Below are positions 7,320 to 15,832 of a stretch of 64,000 bases of DNA, piece after piece (positions within the stretch are counted from its first letter, which is position 1; every line of letters starts with the position of its first letter). The DNA is taken from contig JBEPVZ010000001.1 in the NCBI GenBank assembly GCA_041690695.1, positions 1-64,000 on the forward strand, in the 5' to 3' direction. A program made the position numbers and the translations under genes. The notes beneath the pieces are model-generated. The model was given only the letters and a program-made list of their open reading frames with translations, did not search any database and had not been told where the DNA came from. Origin of the DNA: JBEPVZ01 sp041690695. Its GTDB lineage: Bacteria > Patescibacteriota > Microgenomatia > Daviesbacterales > UBA10151.

Positions 7320-8525
7320 CTATTTTTTAACAAACAAAATAGCATTTGGGATATCCCGACCTGGTCCAACTTTATAACCACCTGACCAAAGAGCCGTTGA
7401 GCCACCTTCATCCATATTTAAAGCATTATCCATCCCCAAGGTTTTTAAAACATGTCCAGCCTCTTCCATGGTGGCATTAAAAATCGATCCAATATAAACC
7501 ATATTACCTTTGTTAGCGACAAAGTTACGTGCTCCTTTGGCATTAAATTTAGGATCACCACTGCCCGGATATGCAAAATTACCACCTTGAACAAGCATCG
7601 GATAATTGGCAATCATACTATCAATCCCGGTATCTCGACCCCAATCTAAACTTTGACCAACAAATCGTATCGAGCCGGATGAAAAAATAACGGCTGGGAT
7701 AGTGCTATAAACATTATTATCAGAATTAAAATAATGTTTATTTTTGTTCATTAAAAGGGTATCAAAAGAATTAGTTTTACCAGCACATGACGGATAAGAT
7801 TCTGGACAGAAAAAGGAACCGTTCATACCTGCGTAAGCCCCATTTCGAGTAGCATAAGATGCTAACGGCATCACAGGACAACTATTTCCACAATCTGAAT
7901 CTGAGGCGGTATCAACAATAACTTTGGTGGAATTTAAATCTGCGGCAATAATATCGATCGTGAAAGTTCCAGAATCTGTTTGAACTGATTGTTGGCTAAA
8001 GCCTGAGCCGGGCGGGCTATTATTGACGGCAACTGGAGCACCGCTTGGGGCAGCAGGAGGGGGCGGAGCAATTTTAGCGGCCAACTTTTGATTCTGATCA
8101 TCAATCTGTTTATTTAAATCAGCTAATGTCGCCGAACCTGATGAGTAATTCTGAGTAGCTAGCTGATTAACTAGTGATGCATAGTCAGTTCGAAGAGTTT
8201 TAATATCAACTTTCTGGTCTTCTAAATCAATCATGTTTTGATAGCTGGTGATCGATTGAGAATAAAGATCATGAATACTTTTAATTTCAGCCATCAGATC
8301 TTTATTAGTTTTATAAGGATCTTGAGATTGAATATCGTTAAGTTTTTTTTGGGAATCAGCTAATTGAGCTTGTATTGAAGTTCTTTCGGAATTAAAGTTT
8401 TGATTAAGATTATTAAATTCATAATAAGCTACTCCAAAAACACATACAATTAATAACCCCCCAGCAATCAAAATTAGAACTTTAAGATTGACTGAGAAAT
8501 GCTTGAGAAATGGCGGAATCCCCAT
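7320..8525 (-). CDS. Anchored phosphodiester glycosidase-domain protein
   Basis: The 401-residue protein has an N-terminal membrane segment (about 14-34), a coiled coil (about 35-140), a Pro/Ala linker, and a C-terminal phosphodiester glycosidase (NAGPA-type) domain from about 180. The domain is recognised by GMNGSFF near 232 and the terminal NMDEGGSTALWS near 374. Relatives remove sugar caps from phosphodiester-linked glycans; the coiled coil would place the domain away from the cell surface. The short upstream gap holds a TATAGT-like box about 9 bases before the ATG. Confidence 0.82.
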   Translation of the reverse strand: MGIPPFLKHFSVNLKVLILIAGGLLIVCVFGVAYYEFNNLNQNFNSERTSIQAQLADSQKKLNDIQSQDPYKTNKDLMAEIKSIHDLYSQSITSYQNMIDLEDQKVDIKTLRTDYASLVNQLATQNYSSGSATLADLNKQIDDQNQKLAAKIAPPPPAAPSGAPVAVNNSPPGSGFSQQSVQTDSGTFTIDIIAADLNSTKVIVDTASDSDCGNSCPVMPLASYATRNGAYAGMNGSFFCPESYPSCAGKTNSFDTLLMNKNKHYFNSDNNVYSTIPAVIFSSGSIRFVGQSLDWGRDTGIDSMIANYPMLVQGGNFAYPGSGDPKFNAKGARNFVANKGNMVYIGSIFNATMEEAGHVLKTLGMDNALNMDEGGSTALWSGGYKVGPGRDIPNAILFVKK

Positions 8526-8568
8526 ATACTTTTACTATATCAGAAATTTATGGTAAGCTACGACCTCA

Positions 8569-9435
8569 ATGAATGAACACAACCTTGGCAGAGATGATAC
8601 AGACAGGCAACCAACAGCCGAGGAGCTAAAAGCAATTGAGAAAGATCCACCTGTCAAGGTCGCTGATTTATTAAAAAATTTACCTAGTGAATACGTGAGT
8701 AGTCTATCTAGATACCTTCACGAAATTGGTCAAATACCTTTATTAAAATTCGAGGATGAGCAAAGATTAGGTCAAAAAATGGCTCTGGGTGACAATCAAG
8801 CCAAACATGAGCTTGTTGAGGCTAATTTGCGTTTAGTATACAGTGTTTCATTAAGAAACATCGACCGAGGGGTGGATCTATTAGATTTAGTTCAGGAAGG
8901 TAACCTAGGCTTAATGAGGGCAGTCAATAAATATGACTATAAACGGGGTTTTAAATTCTCGACTTATGCAATTTGGTGGATTCGTCAAGCTGTCACTCGG
9001 GCAATTTATGACCAAGCACATACGATTCGAATCCCTGCTGGCCAACTGGTCGCCCAGGGGCAAGAGCGTCGAGAAGGCATCGAACCTCGAACCTTTCCAA
9101 ATACGGTTTCTTTAGACACTTTACCTACTGATCAGTCTGCTGATAGTGATTCTAATAATCGTCGGGGCTTAGAAAACTATTTGGAAGATCCAACAGCCAA
9201 TGTTGAAAAGGCAGTTGAAGAATTAGAGTTTGGACGAATCGCCCAAACAGCATTTGAACAGCTTCCTCCTCGAGAAAGAAGAGTTATGGAGTTACGCTAT
9301 GGATCGAGAAAAAGGACACTTGAAGAAGCGGGGACGGAGATGAGGCTTACTCGAGAGCGTGTTCGCCAATTAGAAGTACAAGCTCGCAAAAGATTAAGAA
9401 GGACTTCTTTATTTAGCCAGTGGGGGACTGATTGA
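8569..9435 (+). CDS. Sigma-70 family RNA polymerase sigma factor (RpoD/SigA-like)
   Basis: The 288-residue protein carries sigma regions 1.2 to 4.2 of the primary-type family. SLSRYLHEIGQIPLL is region 1.2, DLVQEGNLGLMRAV and YAIWWIRQAVTRAI are regions 2.2-2.4, and LTRERVRQLEVQARKRLRR is the region 4.2 helix-turn-helix. It lacks the long N-terminal part of a full RpoD, so it may be an alternative group 2/3 factor or a reduced housekeeping factor. Its 3' end overlaps the convergent DUF4173-like gene by 27 bases. Confidence 0.88.
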   Translation: MNEHNLGRDDTDRQPTAEELKAIEKDPPVKVADLLKNLPSEYVSSLSRYLHEIGQIPLLKFEDEQRLGQKMALGDNQAKHELVEANLRLVYSVSLRNIDRGVDLLDLVQEGNLGLMRAVNKYDYKRGFKFSTYAIWWIRQAVTRAIYDQAHTIRIPAGQLVAQGQERREGIEPRTFPNTVSLDTLPTDQSADSDSNNRRGLENYLEDPTANVEKAVEELEFGRIAQTAFEQLPPRERRVMELRYGSRKRTLEEAGTEMRLTRERVRQLEVQARKRLRRTSLFSQWGTD

Positions 9436-11013
9436 ACGATCAATTGGAGTCGTCTCACGAATTGTCTGATCAATTTTTGAATCCAAGATATTAACCCGAG
9501 TTATCGAATTATTTAAATTATTAAAATCTTGATTTGAGGTTACTAATTGATAAGCTGAGCTTTCACTAAAATTGAGAGATTGCCATTTAGTATTATCCCC
9601 GTAATTTGATTTTAAGTAGTTAATCTTGTCATTTAATTGATTTAAAGTCGCCCGTGCCCAATAGATTTTCCGACTATCTTCAGAGTTTAGTTTAGAAACT
9701 TGCTCTAGCTGATTAATTTGACTGGTCATCTCCAAAAGGGCGGGTTGCCAGGAAAAGCTCGCATCTGTCGAGAGGGAAGTTAGGTAATAATAATCAGTTT
9801 CACCATTAACAGTCGGCGGATAATCACTGGCTATAATTCCATCGATATTAACAATATTTATTGATAAAACTGCCAGTAAGGAAACAACGACGACACTGCC
9901 TAAAAACCATTTCTCAGTAATATCTTGCGTAACTCGCCAAAGTAGTAAAGCTAACATTAAAAATAACCAAACTAAAAATACAAAACCAAAAACTCGAGCC
10001 CGGGTTAAACCATGTGAAGCTTCATAAAGAGCCAGTCTTTTTAAATCGGAAACTAAAATTAAAATAGTTTCAATCGCAACTGTACTGGATAAAATCTGAA
10101 CTAATAACTTATCGGATGACTTTAATTTATGAATAAATTTAACCGCATAAATAATGACTCCGCAGGCAATTGCCGCTACAATTAGTAATTCAAAAAAACC
10201 TTTATTAATATATTCTGAGAAAGTTAAACTCTTAATCCCAAGCTCCGCTAAGTCAGATTCACTGACACTGGCAAATAAATATCTAAACTGAATAACTATA
10301 AACGAGGTAAAAAGTAAAATAATACTGCCTAAGATAATTGATAGTTCATGCGATTTACTGTTATCCACCTCATGAGCACTGGAGAGAGATTGGCCGACTT
10401 TTGTAAGACCGAAAGCAAACAAGCCAATAAAAATAATGCCGGAAATAACTGCCCTTTCACCAATAGAGGAAAATAAGTCACCGGCTAATTTTCCAAAAAT
10501 AGGGTCGGCTTGAACAAGCAATAATAACAATATCAAGAAAATCGGCGCCATGATTATGACTCCGCGTAATAAAGCCGGTTTAATAGTTTCCGTAGTCGTT
10601 TCATCAGATTGAGAAGACTTATCAAAGAATTTAAAAAAACTCGCGATGGAATGACCTAAAGTTTTAAGTGGCAACCAAACAAAGTTAGGTAATTTGGAAT
10701 CAAAGGGAACGGTCAATTTATATAGATATAAAGCCGTTAAACTAAAAAATATCGATAAATCAAAATCAATAAACCGGACGACCTCATTGGCCCGAAAGGC
10801 ATACAAAAAGCCTAAAGCAATCGCGGTAAAGGAACTTAAAGACGCTAAAATTAAATTGCGCTCAGATGGTTCTCTAACCCAGGAAAAATAGCTGTTAACA
10901 ATTAGAATAACTAGTCCAAAGCCTAATCCTAGGCTGACATGAAAGAAGATTAAATTATATAAAAATACAAAGCCAAGGCAGAAGAGCAGAACCTTTTTTA
11001 TTTCGCTCATCAA
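9409..11013 (-). CDS. Multi-pass membrane protein, DUF4173-like
   Basis: The 534-residue protein contains about ten to twelve hydrophobic segments covering residues 5-415, followed by a soluble tail of about 120 residues that starts near the YYLTSLS segment. The arrangement (many spans, a conserved EATHGL-like helix end, then a short outside domain) resembles the DUF4173 family of unknown function. It overlaps the end of the sigma factor gene by 27 bases in the opposite direction. The family call is tentative and no activity can be given. Confidence 0.62.
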   Translation of the reverse strand: MMSEIKKVLLFCLGFVFLYNLIFFHVSLGLGFGLVILIVNSYFSWVREPSERNLILASLSSFTAIALGFLYAFRANEVVRFIDFDLSIFFSLTALYLYKLTVPFDSKLPNFVWLPLKTLGHSIASFFKFFDKSSQSDETTTETIKPALLRGVIIMAPIFLILLLLLVQADPIFGKLAGDLFSSIGERAVISGIIFIGLFAFGLTKVGQSLSSAHEVDNSKSHELSIILGSIILLFTSFIVIQFRYLFASVSESDLAELGIKSLTFSEYINKGFFELLIVAAIACGVIIYAVKFIHKLKSSDKLLVQILSSTVAIETILILVSDLKRLALYEASHGLTRARVFGFVFLVWLFLMLALLLWRVTQDITEKWFLGSVVVVSLLAVLSINIVNIDGIIASDYPPTVNGETDYYYLTSLSTDASFSWQPALLEMTSQINQLEQVSKLNSEDSRKIYWARATLNQLNDKINYLKSNYGDNTKWQSLNFSESSAYQLVTSNQDFNNLNNSITRVNILDSKIDQTIRETTPIDRSISPPLAK

Positions 11014-11062
11014 CAGGACTAATTATAGCATATCAGGTCTATTTTGACCTAATTGAGGTGAA

Positions 11063-11455
11063 TTAAGATTTCTCTGCCATCTCTGACGAAGGTTGGAGGA
11101 GTGAAAAATTATTACCTTCAGTATCTTTGCATTTAGCATAAATTCCAACTCCAGGAATATCATCTTTTTCATTTAAAACTTCACCACCAGCCGTTTTAAC
11201 AGCTTCGATCGCTTTATCAATATCCTCAACAGAGATTACACAGGAGTAAGCATTTAAATTCTTAGTGCCAGAACCCTTAAACATTCCTCCGTTAATCGCA
11301 CCGGGAGTATTAGGGGTCGTTGTTTCAATAACAACGTAACCGCCCATATCCTCACCCATCTGATCCATCTTCCAGTCAAAGGCTTCACTATAGAATTTCT
11401 TAGCACGGTCTACGTCGGATGCTTCAATTTCAAAATGGACGATTGGATTCGGCAT
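11063..11455 (-). CDS. VOC (glyoxalase/bleomycin resistance-like) protein
   Basis: This is a small single-domain vicinal oxygen chelate protein. It begins with NPIVHFEIEASDVDRAKKFY and ends with the second beta-alpha-beta half (GVGIYAKCKDTEGNNFSLLQ), including the likely metal-site His and Glu. I place the start at the ATG at 11455, not the GTG at 11470, because a TATAAA box (complement, 11462-11467) lies 6 bases before it. Family members handle varied small molecules, so the substrate is unknown. Confidence 0.82.
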   Translation of the reverse strand: MPNPIVHFEIEASDVDRAKKFYSEAFDWKMDQMGEDMGGYVVIETTTPNTPGAINGGMFKGSGTKNLNAYSCVISVEDIDKAIEAVKTAGGEVLNEKDDIPGVGIYAKCKDTEGNNFSLLQPSSEMAEKS

Positions 11456-11572
11456 ACCTAGTTTATACACTTTTAGAAGTTATTAATCAAGCAGTTTAAA
11501 TTTACGATAAATTCGGTGACGAGGGTGAAGATATAGTCACAGCAGAAGGTAAAGTTAGTGGGAAGAGTGGAC

Positions 11573-12232
11573 TTAAGGGTAAGAAATATAGGGGGTATTA
11601 TTAATTAGTTTAAAAGCCGAAACCATATGATGGAATATATCGCTCTGATAAGAGGCCCTACTGTTTTGAAAAACAACAATTACGCTATTTTTTTCCAATA
11701 TAACTATATCTATAGAATCAGTTGTACCTTCAGCAATATATTCTTTAGCCATTACTCCATCAACTTTAATATTAGAGAACTTTGAAGGTAAAGGACTGAC
11801 TCCGACCAGAGTATTTAAGTCACTCTCCACCCACAAACTAGGATCTTCTGAGACTAGTTTTTTTGATTGGGTCAATTTTATCGAAATAAGATTTGTTACA
11901 TCTAAAACTAATCCGTTCTCGGCAGTTGGATGAGATTTACCAAAAATACTTGTTGCAACCGAACTAGCTGTCGGAAAAGCATACCCGGACCAAGAGTCAG
12001 GAATTTCAGTAGTATAAAGAGTATCCCCTTTTGGAGCTTCGATCTCTTCGTATGTTAAATAATTATAAAGCTGATCTTTCTGAACAACGGGCATAGGAGA
12101 AGGGCTCTTAGATTGAGTCTGAACAGGCTTAGTTTGAATTGAATGTGCATAGAACATCCATAGGCCGCCACCGAAAATAATCAAACAGACGATTAGTAAT
12201 AATATTAAACTATGGCCTTTTTGAGAGTTCAA
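11573..12232 (-). CDS. Anchored extracytoplasmic protein, unknown
   Basis: The 219-residue protein has one N-terminal membrane segment (about residues 9-28), a Pro/Ser/Gln-rich spacer and a soluble domain of about 160 residues with alternating beta-strand pattern. It begins with a TTG codon; a GGAG stretch lies just upstream. No family is recognised. The architecture resembles lipoprotein-like stress or binding proteins, but without a lipobox cysteine. Confidence 0.6.
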   Translation of the reverse strand: MNSQKGHSLILLLIVCLIIFGGGLWMFYAHSIQTKPVQTQSKSPSPMPVVQKDQLYNYLTYEEIEAPKGDTLYTTEIPDSWSGYAFPTASSVATSIFGKSHPTAENGLVLDVTNLISIKLTQSKKLVSEDPSLWVESDLNTLVGVSPLPSKFSNIKVDGVMAKEYIAEGTTDSIDIVILEKNSVIVVFQNSRASYQSDIFHHMVSAFKLINNTPYISYP

Positions 12233-12373
12233 CTTTTATTCTCCATAGCTTAATCTTCACATCTTTTATTAAGCTTTGCAAGGAAGATAATCAAGAATAT
12301 TACTTAAATCCCTGTCCTGGTAAATAAATTCCTATTGATTTTGGTCCATAAACAAATTAGAGTAATCAATACA

Positions 12374-13654
12374 ATGAGGAAAACAAAAAATAAACAACTT
12401 CATCACTTCTTTATTTTTAAAGTTTTACCTAGCCTTATTATTTTATTCAGTTTAATTATTTTTAGTACTTTAACATCCTCTAAAAGCTCTGCTGCCTCAA
12501 TTATTTTTTCCGACAGTTTTGAACAAGATACAATTGGACTTCCTCCGAGCGGATGGGTACCAAGTGGAATCTGGTCAGTGGCCCAAAATGGTACTAAAGT
12601 AGTAAGCCAAACGAATACAAATAATCAGATCGCCTTTGAACTCGTTACGGGTAATACTACTTGGACCGATTATACATTCTCAGCTGATGTCTATACTGTC
12701 AATACAACTTCAAATGTGTTTGCTATCGATGGTCGAAGACAAAGTTCGGGTACTGGTTATGAACTACGAATCTGGAACGGTAATCAGTGGAATTTAGGCC
12801 GGCGACTTAATGGTGTTTACACAACATTAGCCCAAGGCACCGGATTGTATACGGCTAACCACTGGTATCAATTAAGCCTCACTTTTCAAGGCCCAACGAT
12901 TAGTGCGGCTATTGACGGTGTTCAGATTGCCTCGGTCAACGATACTGCTATTCAAAGTGGGCAGATTAGCTTAAGAAACTTTGCCCCGGCCCAATACGAT
13001 AATGTTTCAGTGACAACTCCTATTAACTTTCCCCCTCCAAGTCCAACCCCGACTCCTATTCCTGTAGTTCTTGGGTCAGACAACTTTACAAGATCAGATC
13101 AATCGGGTTGGAATGTAGCCAGTGATGGCCATATTTGGCAAAGGGATACGACTCAATATCCATCGGGAACCGAAGAGATTATATTTAATAGAGGGTATGT
13201 TGATACTTACTCCTCTCCAACAGATTTAGATAATTGGATGGGTAATAGTTCGTTAAATCAAGAAGTCAGTGTCGACTTTATTTGTAATGCAGTTGGCTTT
13301 GATGCTTTTAACCATGGCCCTAGATTGCTCGGAAGAGTATCCGATGAGTTTCACTATCTTTATTTAGCTATAAATATGAATAATAGTACTCTTCAATTAT
13401 GGACGAGAAGTAACGGTACCTATACTCAGTGGGGTTCAGATGTGCCTGTTCACTTAACATTAGATACTTGGTATCACGCGAAGATGGATATTATTGGAAG
13501 TGCTGTTGAAGGAAAGGTATGGGGGTTTGGAACCACCGAACCTGCTTGGCAGATACGAGCCCTTCAAAGTACTCTTAATTTGCCTGGAAGTGGTGGACTA
13601 AGAAGTACTTATTCACTCTTGGATTATGATAACTTTTTAGCGACCTCACTTTAA
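12374..13654 (+). CDS. Secreted protein with two LamG/concanavalin-like domains
   Basis: I choose the ATG at 12374 so that the protein starts MRKTKNKQ, followed by a signal peptide (about 14-38). Two beta-sandwich domains follow: the first from about residue 42 (FSDSFEQDTIGLPPSGW), a Pro/Thr linker (PSPTPTPIP), and the second from about 235 (DNFTRSDQSGWNVASDGHIW). Each resembles the LamG / DUF1080-type fold that binds glycans. The first domain of the 1044-residue surface protein at 48029-51163 starts with the same DTFTRS pattern. It is probably an adhesin or polysaccharide binder. Confidence 0.75.
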   Translation: MRKTKNKQLHHFFIFKVLPSLIILFSLIIFSTLTSSKSSAASIIFSDSFEQDTIGLPPSGWVPSGIWSVAQNGTKVVSQTNTNNQIAFELVTGNTTWTDYTFSADVYTVNTTSNVFAIDGRRQSSGTGYELRIWNGNQWNLGRRLNGVYTTLAQGTGLYTANHWYQLSLTFQGPTISAAIDGVQIASVNDTAIQSGQISLRNFAPAQYDNVSVTTPINFPPPSPTPTPIPVVLGSDNFTRSDQSGWNVASDGHIWQRDTTQYPSGTEEIIFNRGYVDTYSSPTDLDNWMGNSSLNQEVSVDFICNAVGFDAFNHGPRLLGRVSDEFHYLYLAINMNNSTLQLWTRSNGTYTQWGSDVPVHLTLDTWYHAKMDIIGSAVEGKVWGFGTTEPAWQIRALQSTLNLPGSGGLRSTYSLLDYDNFLATSL

Positions 13655-13672
13655 TAGATAATTACAGTATAG

Positions 13673-13777
13673 GGGAGTAGAGGCGTACTACAAAGCCTGT
13701 TTAATGATAGTTCAGAAGAAGCTAAATTACTTACTCAGCAGTTAAACTCACTAGAGACTGTTGCTTTCGCTATTTAA
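13673..13777 (+). pseudogene. Coding remnant, left copy of a duplicated C-terminal fragment
   Basis: In one frame this reads RGVLQSLFNDSSEEAKLL then a short tail and TAA, with a stop just upstream and no start codon. A closely similar fragment (RGVLQTLFNDSYEESKLL) lies in the same orientation at 14366-14473. The conserved stretch AGAGGCGTACTACAAA is identical in both. The copies bracket the Ham1-like gene, and this copy overlaps that gene's 3' end. The parent gene is not identified. Confidence 0.6.
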
Positions 13778-14314
13778 CCAGGTAGGGAAGTCTTCCCAAA
13801 ATTGATTATAATCCTCAGTTTCATTCGTTCGCTTATCTTCTTCTGCGATACTTTCGTCATTTCCAGAGAGGCTCATCACCCGATCAGATGGTCGACCTTC
13901 GCCTTTAGTCTCGTTTAACATCTTACCCTTGTAGTCATAAGAAAAGATTTTGGATTTTTTTCCGTCGTAATAAACATAGACGTCTCGCAGAATAACCGTT
14001 TTATCTTTTTTATCCTTCATCAGAGCCAAAAAGTCCTCAGAGCTAAACCATTCATTCATAAATTTCATAAATGGACCGGGGAAACCATTTAATGCCAGTA
14101 TAATCCATCCTGCATCGTTAACTAGTAATGGTTTTTTAATTACTTCGTAAGCTTTTTTGGCTTTATCCAGTGCAACTTCTTCAATATCCTCAGATTGAAT
14201 TTCCTTTGTGTCCGCACTTTCCTGAAGAATGGTAATGCCTTTTCCATTTAAATAATGTTGAGCTGCAGATATTTTAAATTTATTTCCAGTTACATAAATT
14301 ATCGTTCTGTTCAT
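13751..14314 (-). CDS. Ham1/RdgB-like non-canonical purine NTP pyrophosphatase
   Basis: This family hydrolyses ITP, dITP and XTP to monophosphates and so cleans the nucleotide pool. The 187-residue protein shows the N-terminal TGNKFKISAA (family: TGNxxK), the ADTKEIQ strand, and the catalytic region LLVNDAGWIILALNGFPGPF (family: DDxGLxVxALxGxPG, here with Asn for the first Asp). The tail is longer and more charged than usual, and its last residues are antisense to the remnant at 13673-13777. A TATACT box (complement) lies 7 bases before the ATG. It borders the nucleotide island that follows. Confidence 0.8.
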   Translation of the reverse strand: MNRTIIYVTGNKFKISAAQHYLNGKGITILQESADTKEIQSEDIEEVALDKAKKAYEVIKKPLLVNDAGWIILALNGFPGPFMKFMNEWFSSEDFLALMKDKKDKTVILRDVYVYYDGKKSKIFSYDYKGKMLNETKGEGRPSDRVMSLSGNDESIAEEDKRTNETEDYNQFWEDFPTWLNSESNSL

Positions 14315-14365
14315 TTTTAGAGTATAGCAAACAAAAGTATTAGTGAATCTATTAGAGGCGGATGA

Positions 14366-14473
14366 GCGGGTGAGGGGATCAGAGGCGTACTACAAACCCT
14401 CTTTAATGATAGTTACGAAGAGTCAAAGTTACTGGCATACCAGCTTGAATTATTGAGAAATTTGTATACTTAG
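14366..14473 (+). pseudogene. Coding remnant, right copy of a duplicated C-terminal fragment
   Basis: The frame opens after a TGA and reads AGEGIRGVLQTLFNDSYEES, continuing to a TAG. It has no start codon. It is the partner of the fragment at 13673-13777, in the same orientation. The two together are direct repeats of about 80 bases at roughly 70 percent identity by eye. A 14-codon ATG frame follows at about 14477, too short to interpret. Confidence 0.6.
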
Positions 14474-14576
14474 GACATGAAAGTTCGCAGACTGCTAGCG
14501 AGATTGACTGATATTAAATAAGACTAAACTTTCAAAGTATTTACTATCCGAGATAATGTATTTATAATTTTAGCCA

Positions 14577-15155
14577 ATGAAAGTATTCTTTGCAGCAGCT
14601 GCTTCAGATGCCTCTAGTATGGATACTAAAACATACACCGAGATAATGAATATTATTAGTACCTTAGAGCATAAATTGACTAATCAATACTTCTTAACTT
14701 ATTCTAATAAAAACAAAGAGCTAGCTTCCAATTCAGGAGAGGGCAATGTTTTTGATGAGATAAGAGAAAGTATTATTGATTCAGATTGCATGATTGCTGA
14801 GATATCAATTCCCTCGGTTTCATTAGGCATTCAGATTGAATTTGCGATTAGTAACAAAATTCCGGTTTTATGTTTGATTAAATTGGGTATCAACGACAAA
14901 TTACCCAAAATGATTCGAGACTATAAAACTAATTTATTATCAAAAGAGACTTATACGCAAGCTAATCTAAGAAAAAAGGTAGTATATTATCTTTCCAGTT
15001 CCCCTAAAGGCAAGATTAAATTTAATATGTTTATTAACCCAGAAATAGATAAATATCTATCCTATGTATCAAAAAAGGATAGATCCACAAAGTCCGAAAT
15101 AATAAGAGATCTTATTCTGGGAAAGATGCGTAAAGACTTGAATTATCCAACTTAA
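14577..15155 (+). CDS. Nucleoside 2-deoxyribosyltransferase-like domain fused to a ribbon-helix-helix domain
   Basis: Residues 1-135 look like the nucleoside deoxyribosyltransferase / nucleotide-sensing fold: FFAAAAS at the start, the strand DCMIAEISIPSVSLGIQIEF with Glu88 in the position of the family's conserved acid, then NKIPVLCLIK. Residues 145-184 match a ribbon-helix-helix DNA-binding domain: the strand KIKFNMFINPEID, then YLSYVSKKDRSTKSEIIRD. I infer a transcription factor that senses a nucleoside or nucleotide. It is followed 53 bases later by a phosphoribosyltransferase operon whose start carries a palindrome. A TATAAT box at 14563-14568 sits 8 bases before the ATG. Catalytic activity is uncertain. 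Confidence 0.72.
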   Translation: MKVFFAAAASDASSMDTKTYTEIMNIISTLEHKLTNQYFLTYSNKNKELASNSGEGNVFDEIRESIIDSDCMIAEISIPSVSLGIQIEFAISNKIPVLCLIKLGINDKLPKMIRDYKTNLLSKETYTQANLRKKVVYYLSSSPKGKIKFNMFINPEIDKYLSYVSKKDRSTKSEIIRDLILGKMRKDLNYPT

Positions 15156-15165
15156 TCCAAACAAA

Positions 15166-15194
15166 TTGCCTCACGCGATGGTTAGAAGTATAAT
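15166..15194 (+). promoter_or_regulatory. Promoter of the phosphoribosyltransferase operon
   Basis: TTGCCT at 15166-15171 and TATAAT at 15189-15194 are separated by exactly 17 bases. Transcription would begin near 15201, at the first base of the palindrome ACTCACAAATGAGT and 8 bases before the ATG. Confidence 0.75.
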
Positions 15195-15200
15195 TTGGTG

Positions 15201-15214
15201 ACTCACAAATGAGT
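15201..15214. promoter_or_regulatory. Putative operator, site 1
   Basis: ACTCACAAATGAGT has 5-base inverted arms (ACTCA/TGAGT). It spans the predicted transcription start and contains the operon's ATG. Twelve of its 14 bases match the centre of the perfect palindrome at 19781-19808 before the ABC transporter operon. A ribbon-helix-helix protein is encoded immediately upstream. Confidence 0.6.
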
Positions 15215-15832
15215 ACTACCATTATGCGTGAAATAAATATAGCCAAACTACTAGTCAATACACCAAAAATAGTAAATTTTTCTCAAAAGCCGTTGATTGT
15301 CGTAGCTAAAAACGAAGTTTCTCCTATATACATAAATATCAGGCTGATGTTATCTGATGTATCATTAAGATTAAGTTTAGTTGAAAGCTTTGTCAAAGTT
15401 ATTGCTAACAAATTTGACTGCGTGGCAGGTATTGAGAGTGGTGGTTCCTATTTTGCGGCTGCAGTCGCTGATAAGTTAAAACTTCCATTAGTATTAGTAC
15501 GTAAACAGTCAAAAAAGTATGGTGACGTTAGTAGACTTGTCGGTCAAATTCCGAAAAAAAATGCTAAAGTTGCAATTTTGGACGATGTGTTAGCCACCGG
15601 TACAACTGCTAATTCAGTAGTAAACTATTTTAAAGGAATTAATTGTGAGGTTTCACTGTTTATTCTTTATAGTTATGGATTTCATAATAGAGTTGCCAAC
15701 AGGTTAAATATCCCCATTATCGCATTATCTGAATATAAAACGGTCGGTAAACTTTCCGTAGAAGCTGGTTTGTTCAGTAACAAAGATTTAAAATTTATCG
15801 ATACATTCGTCACCCGTCTAGGAGAGATCTAA
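15209..15832 (+). CDS. Phosphoribosyltransferase (orotate PRTase-like)
   Basis: The 207-residue protein attaches a base to PRPP to make a nucleotide. The PRPP loop VAILDDVLATGTTAN is at residues 121-135; a PyrE-like middle (GIESGGSYFAAAVADKLKLP then VLVRKQSKKYG) precedes it. The overall form resembles orotate and related pyrimidine phosphoribosyltransferases. The base used is not known; no other pyrimidine biosynthesis gene is nearby, so salvage is more likely than de novo synthesis. It is the first gene of a three-gene operon; its stop overlaps the next ATG by one base. Confidence 0.85.
   Translation: MSTTIMREINIAKLLVNTPKIVNFSQKPLIVVAKNEVSPIYINIRLMLSDVSLRLSLVESFVKVIANKFDCVAGIESGGSYFAAAVADKLKLPLVLVRKQSKKYGDVSRLVGQIPKKNAKVAILDDVLATGTTANSVVNYFKGINCEVSLFILYSYGFHNRVANRLNIPIIALSEYKTVGKLSVEAGLFSNKDLKFIDTFVTRLGEI

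Noticed and set aside
14477..14521. 14-codon ATG frame after a TATACT box as a leader peptide.
   Set aside because: It is too short to judge, and the next gene has its own promoter at 14563-14568, so attenuation has no support.
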